Source: Acidobacteriota bacterium
GTDB lineage: Bacteria; Acidobacteriota; Vicinamibacteria; Vicinamibacterales; 2-12-FULL-66-21
Direction: 5' to 3'
Length of the DNA: 10,502 bases
NCBI GenBank assembly: GCA_013694845.1
Contig: JACDBQ010000848.1
Span: 1-10,502, forward strand
Below the pieces are notes generated by a model. That model was not told the origin of the DNA. It did not search any database and saw only the letters and a list, made by a program, of their open reading frames with translations. Positions 6,027 to 10,502 of the stretch are shown here, one piece after another. Within the stretch, counting starts at the first letter, position 1; each line of letters opens with the position of its first letter. A program made the translations under genes and the position numbers.

Positions 6027-7043
6027 ATGCGCCAGGCGGTCATTACGCGCCACGGCCCGCCTGACGTCTTCGAGCTGCGGGAGAGTCCGGATCCCGAGCC
6101 GTCGGCCGGCGAAGTGCGAGTCCGCGTTCGCGCGGCGGGCGTGAACTTCTCCGACGTGCTGTCCCGTCTCGGTCTCTATCCCGACGCCCCGAAACCACCG
6201 CTCGTCGTCGGCTACGAAGTCGCCGGTCATCTTGACGCGGTCGGGTCCCACGTCACGGGACTGGCGGAAGGCGACCGGGTGTTCGCTCTCACCCGCTTCG
6301 GCGGCTACTCCGATGTTGTCGTGGTTCCGGCCGCCCTCTGCTTCCGGGTGCCTGCGGAACTGAGTGACACGGAGGCCGCGGCCGTTCCGGTCACGTACCT
6401 GACCGCGGCGCTCGCGCTGTACCGCATGGCCTCACTCGCCCCGGGCGAGATGGTGCTCGTCCACAATGCCGGCGGCGGCGTCGGCACGGCCGCCACCCAG
6501 TTGGCGCGGCTCCGGCGAGCCGTCGTGATCGGCACGGCGTCCCCCCTGAAACACGCAGCGTTGCGGTCCTTTGGCGTCGAACACGTGATCGACTACACGC
6601 ATGCGAATGTCGGGGACGAAGTTCGCCGGATCACCCGCGGCCGCGGCGTCGACGTGATCCTCGATCCAATCGGCGGATCGAGTTTCACGGCGAGTTACCA
6701 CATGCTGGCACCGCTCGGCCGCCTGGTCATGTTCGGGTTGTCAGCCGCGGCCCCGGGCGAGAGGCGTGACTGGTGGACGGTCTTTCGCGCCTGGAAGGGG
6801 ACGCCGCGCTTCGATCCACTCTCGATGATCAATCGAAACCGCGGCGTGTTCGGATTGCACGTCGGGCACCTCTGGGAAGAGCGGGCACAACTCGCGCGGC
6901 TCATGGAGATGCTGCTGTCGGAACTGCGCGCCGGGCGCCTGCGGCCGGTGGTCGCGAAGACCTTCCCGCTGGACCGTGCCGCCGACGCCCACCGCTTCAT
7001 TCAGAGCCGGTCGAATATCGGCAAGGTAGTGCTGACTACGTAG
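6027..7043 (+). CDS. Zinc-independent medium-chain dehydrogenase/reductase, VAT-1/quinone oxidoreductase-like
   Basis: This 338-residue protein is a likely NADPH-dependent reductase of the quinone oxidoreductase branch. The N-terminal GroES-like domain has GVNFSD (38-43), PLVVGYEVAG and EGDRVFAL. The Rossmann domain has VHNAGGGVGTAATQLA with the AGGGVG loop at 148-153, then GTASPLKHAALRSFGVEHVIDY and GVDVILDPIGGSSF. The block NRGVFGLHVGHL resembles the VAT-1 homologue subgroup, and the end is NIGKVVL. The zinc-ligand motifs of true alcohol dehydrogenases are absent. The ATG at 6027 begins at the family's usual N-terminus; the open frame continues upstream over argF but is not coding. No good ribosome site is seen. 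The 95-nt upstream gap holds the hairpin and a direct repeat GAAGCTGG at 5991 and 6005. Substrate is unknown; nothing ties it to arginine synthesis. Confidence 0.86.
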   Translation: MRQAVITRHGPPDVFELRESPDPEPSAGEVRVRVRAAGVNFSDVLSRLGLYPDAPKPPLVVGYEVAGHLDAVGSHVTGLAEGDRVFALTRFGGYSDVVVVPAALCFRVPAELSDTEAAAVPVTYLTAALALYRMASLAPGEMVLVHNAGGGVGTAATQLARLRRAVVIGTASPLKHAALRSFGVEHVIDYTHANVGDEVRRITRGRGVDVILDPIGGSSFTASYHMLAPLGRLVMFGLSAAAPGERRDWWTVFRAWKGTPRFDPLSMINRNRGVFGLHVGHLWEERAQLARLMEMLLSELRAGRLRPVVAKTFPLDRAADAHRFIQSRSNIGKVVLTT

Positions 7044-7044
7044 T

Positions 7045-7079
7045 CGATTGCGGAGTGCGGATTGAGCACTCCGCAATCG
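7045..7079. terminator. Perfect 14-bp hairpin between convergent genes
   Basis: CGATTGCGGAGTGC (7045-7058), a 7-nt loop, then GCACTCCGCAATCG (7066-7079) form an uninterrupted stem. It occupies 35 of the 36 bases between the dehydrogenase stop (7041-7043) and the peptidase stop (7080-7082 on the minus strand). The position suggests a two-way transcription end or a 3'-end stabiliser. There is no T-run on either side, so it is not a textbook intrinsic terminator. Confidence 0.55.
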
Positions 7080-9431
7080 TCAGCGAAGCGCCTCGGTGGT
7101 CGTCTTCTTGCCGCCACCGAGGTGCTTCGTGAGAAATTGCTCCATGCGCTCGAGCGTGTAGATCCAGCGCGAGTGGAGCATCGACTCGTGGGTGTCGTCC
7201 GGAAAGACGATCAGCTCGTACTCGACGTCGCGCGGACGCAGGAGCTGAACCAGTCCGGTCGTCTGCTGAAAGGCGACGTTGCGGTCGTCATCGCCGTGGA
7301 CGATCAGCACGGGTGACTTCCACCCGTCGATCGCCCCGACGACCGAAGACTTGAACGACAACGATTCCGGGTCGAGCGAGCTGCCCCACAGGTGTACGCC
7401 CGCAAGATCGACGCCGGCCTTGAAGATGTCGGAGTTGCGGGCGAGCGCTTGCGCGGTCAACACGCCTCCATAGGACAGGCCCCAGATCCCGATCCGACCG
7501 GGGTCGACGTTCGGGTGCGACTGCAGATACTTGCCGCCGGCGAGCACGTCCTGGTACTCGGCGTTACCGCGACCACCGGTGTTCGCTGCCTGCCGGAACG
7601 AGCGGCCGTAGCCGACGCCACTGCGATAGTTCACCGACATGACGACATAACCCTGGCTGGCGAGCCACTGGTTGATGCCGTAGGCCCAGTGATAAAAGTG
7701 CATGTAGTGGTAGCCGAGAAGCATCTGCCGCACCGGTCCGCCGTGGACGAAGATGATCGCCGGACGCTTCTCGCCCGGTTTCAGGTCTCTCGGCACGAAC
7801 AGCTGGTTGTAAACGTTCTCGCCGTCGGCCGCCTTGATGGTGACCGCGGTCGGCTCCACGTGCAGGTCGGTCGGGAAGTTCTTCAGGTGGGCGGCGGTCG
7901 GGAACACCAGCTTCTGGGTCGGCTGGGACGCGCCGGCAAGCGTCCACACGCCGATCGACTGCGGACGCTTCCAGTCCGCGCTCTGGGTCGCGAGCGTCTT
8001 CCCGGACGCCAGCGGCGTGGGCCAGGTTTCGATGCCGATGCCCGAGGTGACCTGCGCGGGGGTGCCCCCTGAGACCGGTACGGCCCAGATGTGACGCCGG
8101 TCGATGTCTCTTGCGTTGGTGCAGTAATAGAACGTTCTGCCGTCGGGCGAGATCGCCACGGATGTCTGGTCCTCGATCAGGCCATCGGTGGTCGTGAGCA
8201 GCAGGGGCTTGGAGCTCTTCGCGGCAACGTTGACTGAATAGTAGCGGTCCCACTCGTCGGTCACGCGCGGGGCTTCGTCCTGCTGGCCGGACTGCCGTCC
8301 GCGTCCTCCCCGGCCGCCGCCGATGTTCAACGGAAAGATGACGTGATGGCCGGCAAGCCGCGGATTGGTGATCGTCGTGATCAGTCGGTCGTTCGGCTCG
8401 TTGTGCCACACCTCTTCGGCCTCGGTCGTCGCAATGTCGGCCTTCCAGATCGACAGCGTATAGCCGCCGCGGAAGGTCGCGCGCGTGAGCCCGGGGATGC
8501 GAGCGGCGGCCTGCTGTGCTGATGGCGAGGCCTCGTCCGGCGCGCCCTCCGCAGCCCCTCGCCCGCGCGCGCCCCGCCCCTGGTTCGGGTTGAACGCGGG
8601 CCCGTTCGGGATCCCGATCCTCCCGCCTCCCTGCTGCCCCTGCTGCCCGAAAGGCAAGCCGGGACGACGGGTGAAGATGAGGTGCCTGCCATCGGCGGTC
8701 CACATCGGGTTCGCATCGAAGTCGACCCCGGGAGACATGTAGGTGACCGTCCGGGTCGCCATGTCGTAGAGGGCAACGAAGCTGTGGTCCTCGCGCTGGG
8801 TGACGAAGGCGATCTTCTTGCCATCGGGTGACCACCGGGGCGCACTTTGCGCGCCCCAGTTGCGAATGAACGGCTTTTCACCACGGTCCATCGGGTTGAT
8901 GGTCTTGACCCGGGTGACCCTGGCTCGGTAGATCTCGGCGTCCTTCACAAACAGAACGGAACTGCCGTCTGGCGCGAGCTCAGGCAAAGTGCCTTCGGCC
9001 ACGCGCCAGGCCGCTCCGCCGGCTGTTTTCACCGCCCAGATCGCGCGCTCGGCGCCGTCCGGATCCGCCGAGGCATTCGCGATCCAGCCATCCCGGTTCG
9101 GCGTGGTGCCACGGCTGAACACCACGGTGGACCCGTCATCGGAAATCCGGATCTGCGAAATGTCAGTGCCGTCATCTTTCGTGAAGCTGGTGAGCCGAAC
9201 GGGCGTGAACGCCGGAGCGACCGCGGTGTAGGCATTCCGTTTGCCCTCTTCGTACACCGTCCATGCGACACGGTCCACCTTGCGTGCTGCGACCAGCTCG
9301 AGTGGATTGGCGTTGCTCAGAAACCGCTGATAAAGCGGTGCGGCCGTCTGTGGCGCGGCTGTCTCGACGCGCGGCGAGGCGAGCGCGAACAGGGCGACCA
9401 GAATGATGACGGAATAACGAGCGGCACGCAT
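7080..9431 (-). CDS. Exported S9 family serine peptidase (prolyl oligopeptidase / acylaminoacyl-peptidase type)
   Basis: This 783-residue hydrolase probably cleaves short peptides outside the cytoplasm. An N-terminal signal peptide (MRAARYSVIILVALFALASP) is followed by a beta-propeller domain with repeated WSPDG/ISPDG-type blades (about 40-530) and a C-terminal alpha/beta-hydrolase domain. The catalytic triad is S653 in GLSYGG (codon 7473-7475), D716 in HGDDDRNV and H748 in DDTHES; HGGP at 563-566 supplies the oxyanion region. Two Gly/Gln/Arg-rich insertions interrupt the propeller at about 260-312 and 370-389. The start at 9431 is chosen over the upstream ATG at 9461 because GGAGG lies 5 nt before it and the signal peptide then sits at the N-terminus. 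It converges on the dehydrogenase and diverges from the amidohydrolase. Exact specificity (dipeptidyl, acylaminoacyl or other) cannot be told. Confidence 0.91.
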   Translation of the reverse strand: MRAARYSVIILVALFALASPRVETAAPQTAAPLYQRFLSNANPLELVAARKVDRVAWTVYEEGKRNAYTAVAPAFTPVRLTSFTKDDGTDISQIRISDDGSTVVFSRGTTPNRDGWIANASADPDGAERAIWAVKTAGGAAWRVAEGTLPELAPDGSSVLFVKDAEIYRARVTRVKTINPMDRGEKPFIRNWGAQSAPRWSPDGKKIAFVTQREDHSFVALYDMATRTVTYMSPGVDFDANPMWTADGRHLIFTRRPGLPFGQQGQQGGGRIGIPNGPAFNPNQGRGARGRGAAEGAPDEASPSAQQAAARIPGLTRATFRGGYTLSIWKADIATTEAEEVWHNEPNDRLITTITNPRLAGHHVIFPLNIGGGRGGRGRQSGQQDEAPRVTDEWDRYYSVNVAAKSSKPLLLTTTDGLIEDQTSVAISPDGRTFYYCTNARDIDRRHIWAVPVSGGTPAQVTSGIGIETWPTPLASGKTLATQSADWKRPQSIGVWTLAGASQPTQKLVFPTAAHLKNFPTDLHVEPTAVTIKAADGENVYNQLFVPRDLKPGEKRPAIIFVHGGPVRQMLLGYHYMHFYHWAYGINQWLASQGYVVMSVNYRSGVGYGRSFRQAANTGGRGNAEYQDVLAGGKYLQSHPNVDPGRIGIWGLSYGGVLTAQALARNSDIFKAGVDLAGVHLWGSSLDPESLSFKSSVVGAIDGWKSPVLIVHGDDDRNVAFQQTTGLVQLLRPRDVEYELIVFPDDTHESMLHSRWIYTLERMEQFLTKHLGGGKKTTTEALR

Positions 9432-9436
9432 GCTTC

Positions 9437-9441
9437 CCTCC
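9437..9441 (-). promoter_or_regulatory. Shine-Dalgarno of the S9 peptidase
   Basis: Minus-strand GGAGG (plus CCTCC) lies 5 nt before the ATG whose first base is 9431. It decides the start, since the ATG at 9461 has no comparable site and would put ten charged residues ahead of the signal peptide. Confidence 0.75.
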
Positions 9442-9594
9442 CGGGCATCCTCAGCAGACACCGGTCCAGAACCTTACGCGCAGGACGGTAACACACGTCA
9501 CGAGCAAAGCCGATGACGCGGTGCGGTTCGTCGGAGTAGACTTTCGAACTATCGGCCGAGTCCGGTTCGAGCTCAGGAGACCCGCCGAAGGATC

Positions 9595-9601
9595 AAGGAG
9601 G
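9595..9601 (+). promoter_or_regulatory. Shine-Dalgarno of the amidohydrolase
   Basis: AAGGAGG is a near-perfect anti-16S match, 5 nt before the GTG at 9607. It supports GTG as the start, since the first in-frame ATG (9754) would remove the signal peptide. Confidence 0.8.
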
Positions 9602-9606
9602 TTGGC

Positions 9607-10502
9607 GTGCGACGGCGATCGATTTCTTTTCTGACGCTTGCGCTGGCGGCGGCGTTGTGGCTGCCTTCGGGGACGCGCGTCGGCGGCCAGGCCCAACGGC
9701 CCCGCGTGATCGCGCTCCGGGGGGGCACGGTCTACACGGTGACCAGGGGCACCATGCAGAACGCCACGGTATTGATCCGCGATGGCAAGATCGCAGCGGT
9801 GGGGCCGAATGTAAGCGTACCGTCCGATGCCGAAGTCGTGGACGTCACCGGCAAGCACATCACCCCCGGCATCATCGACGCGCACTCACACATCGCGAAC
9901 GATTCCATCAATGAAGGTGGCACGACCGTCAGCTCGATGACCGGCATGCATGACGTCCTCGACCCGAGCGACGTCAACATCTACCGCGACCTCGCCGGTG
10001 GTCTGACAACGGCCAATGTCCTTCACGGGAGCGCCAATCCGATCGGCGGCAAGAACGCGGTCATCAAGCTCCGCTGGGGAGCCCGCACAGCCGAAGAGCT
10101 CGTATTCGACGGGGCGATGCCGGGGATCAAGTTCGCGCTCGGTGAGAATCCGAAGGACCTGCGCCAGGGGCAAGTCACAGGCCCACGCCGGTATCCGGTC
10201 ACGCGCGCCGGTGTCGAGTTCGTGATCCGGGATGCGTTTACCCGGGCCAAGGCGTATCAGCAGGCCCGGAAGAACTACGAGAAGGCCAGGACCGCGACCT
10301 CCGACGCCCTCCCGCCGCGTCGCGATCTGCAGCTCGAACCGCTCGTCGAGATCCTGGAAGGCAAGCGGCTCGTGCACGCGCACTCCTATCGCGCCGACGA
10401 GATCCTGATGATGATCCGGCTCGCCGAAGAGATGGGATTCAAGATCGCCACCTTTCAGCACGTTCTCGAGGGCTACAAGGTGGCCAAGGAGATCGCAGCT
10501 CA
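9607..10502 (+). CDS. Exported amidohydrolase family protein, 3' partial
   Basis: A metal-dependent amidohydrolase of the imidazolonepropionase-like type, likely acting outside the cytoplasm. The GTG start gives 298 complete codons and the frame is still open at the window end. The signal peptide spans about residues 1-30 (RRR, then a Leu/Ala-rich core, then GGQAQ). The small N-terminal beta-domain follows (TVYTVTRGTMQNATVLIRDGKIAAVG), then GKHITPGIIDAHSHI with the metal-binding H93 and H95. Further likely metal or active-site residues are K175 in GIKFALGENP, H257 and H259 in HAHSYRADE, and H285 in FQHVLEGYK. The divergent S9 peptidase is also exported, so the two may work on related extracytoplasmic peptides or amides; that is inference. 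The substrate cannot be called, and the rest of the barrel with the last Asp ligand is beyond the window. Confidence 0.9.
   Translation, partial: MRRRSISFLTLALAAALWLPSGTRVGGQAQRPRVIALRGGTVYTVTRGTMQNATVLIRDGKIAAVGPNVSVPSDAEVVDVTGKHITPGIIDAHSHIANDSINEGGTTVSSMTGMHDVLDPSDVNIYRDLAGGLTTANVLHGSANPIGGKNAVIKLRWGARTAEELVFDGAMPGIKFALGENPKDLRQGQVTGPRRYPVTRAGVEFVIRDAFTRAKAYQQARKNYEKARTATSDALPPRRDLQLEPLVEILEGKRLVHAHSYRADEILMMIRLAEEMGFKIATFQHVLEGYKVAKEIAA

Noticed and set aside
5948..7079. CGCAATCG occurring in both hairpins flanking the dehydrogenase (5948-5955 and 7072-7079)
   Set aside because: An 8-base match between two hairpins is weak and the stems otherwise differ, so a mobile or boundary element is not supported.
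7564..8835. 423-codon minus-strand frame inside the S9 peptidase
   Set aside because: It is an alternate frame of the peptidase, Arg-rich and with no motif, while the peptidase frame has a full catalytic triad.
9432..9606. Candidate promoter boxes in the divergent gap
   Set aside because: AT-richer spots such as 9538-9552 lack a matching -35 at proper spacing on either strand, so no promoter is called.

Overview
The window is high-GC bacterial chromosome with dense coding and no sign of plasmid, phage or transposon genes. The pairing of an arginine cluster with a large exported S9 peptidase carrying Gly/Gln-rich propeller insertions and an exported amidohydrolase suggests an Acidobacteriota member, perhaps Vicinamibacteria. 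This is an inference from protein style and gap repeats, not from a marker gene.

Left part (1-5931, plus strand) is an arginine cluster: argC (5' end cut by the window edge), argB, argD, a short GNAT-type N-acetylglutamate synthase (argA-like), argJ and argF. The first five are packed tightly: 29 nt gap, 26 nt overlap, ATGA overlap, TAATG overlap. Together they cover glutamate to citrulline by the acetyl-recycling route. ArgJ moves the acetyl group from N-acetylornithine back to glutamate, the small GNAT enzyme would top up N-acetylglutamate, ArgB, ArgC and ArgD reduce and transaminate the acetylated intermediates, and ArgF carbamoylates ornithine. argG, argH, carAB and an arginine repressor are not in the window.

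The argJ-argF gap (4806-4965) holds the most unusual sequence here: a 7-bp tandem array of 16 units in one register. It starts inside the last codons of argJ, supplies the argJ stop codon, and switches unit type and orientation at a CACGTG palindrome.

Middle part (6027-7043) is a VAT-1-like medium-chain dehydrogenase/reductase, separated from argF by a terminator-like hairpin. A perfect 14-bp hairpin fills the 36-nt gap between its stop and the stop of the convergent next gene.

Right part: a minus-strand exported S9 serine peptidase (7080-9431) is divergent from a plus-strand exported amidohydrolase that runs off the window (from 9607). Both have signal peptides and strong Shine-Dalgarno sequences, and a 175-bp gap separates them. 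They look like a pair of extracytoplasmic hydrolases unrelated to arginine synthesis.

No clearly new multi-gene system is visible. The gap repeats and a few residue-level oddities are the points worth a second look.
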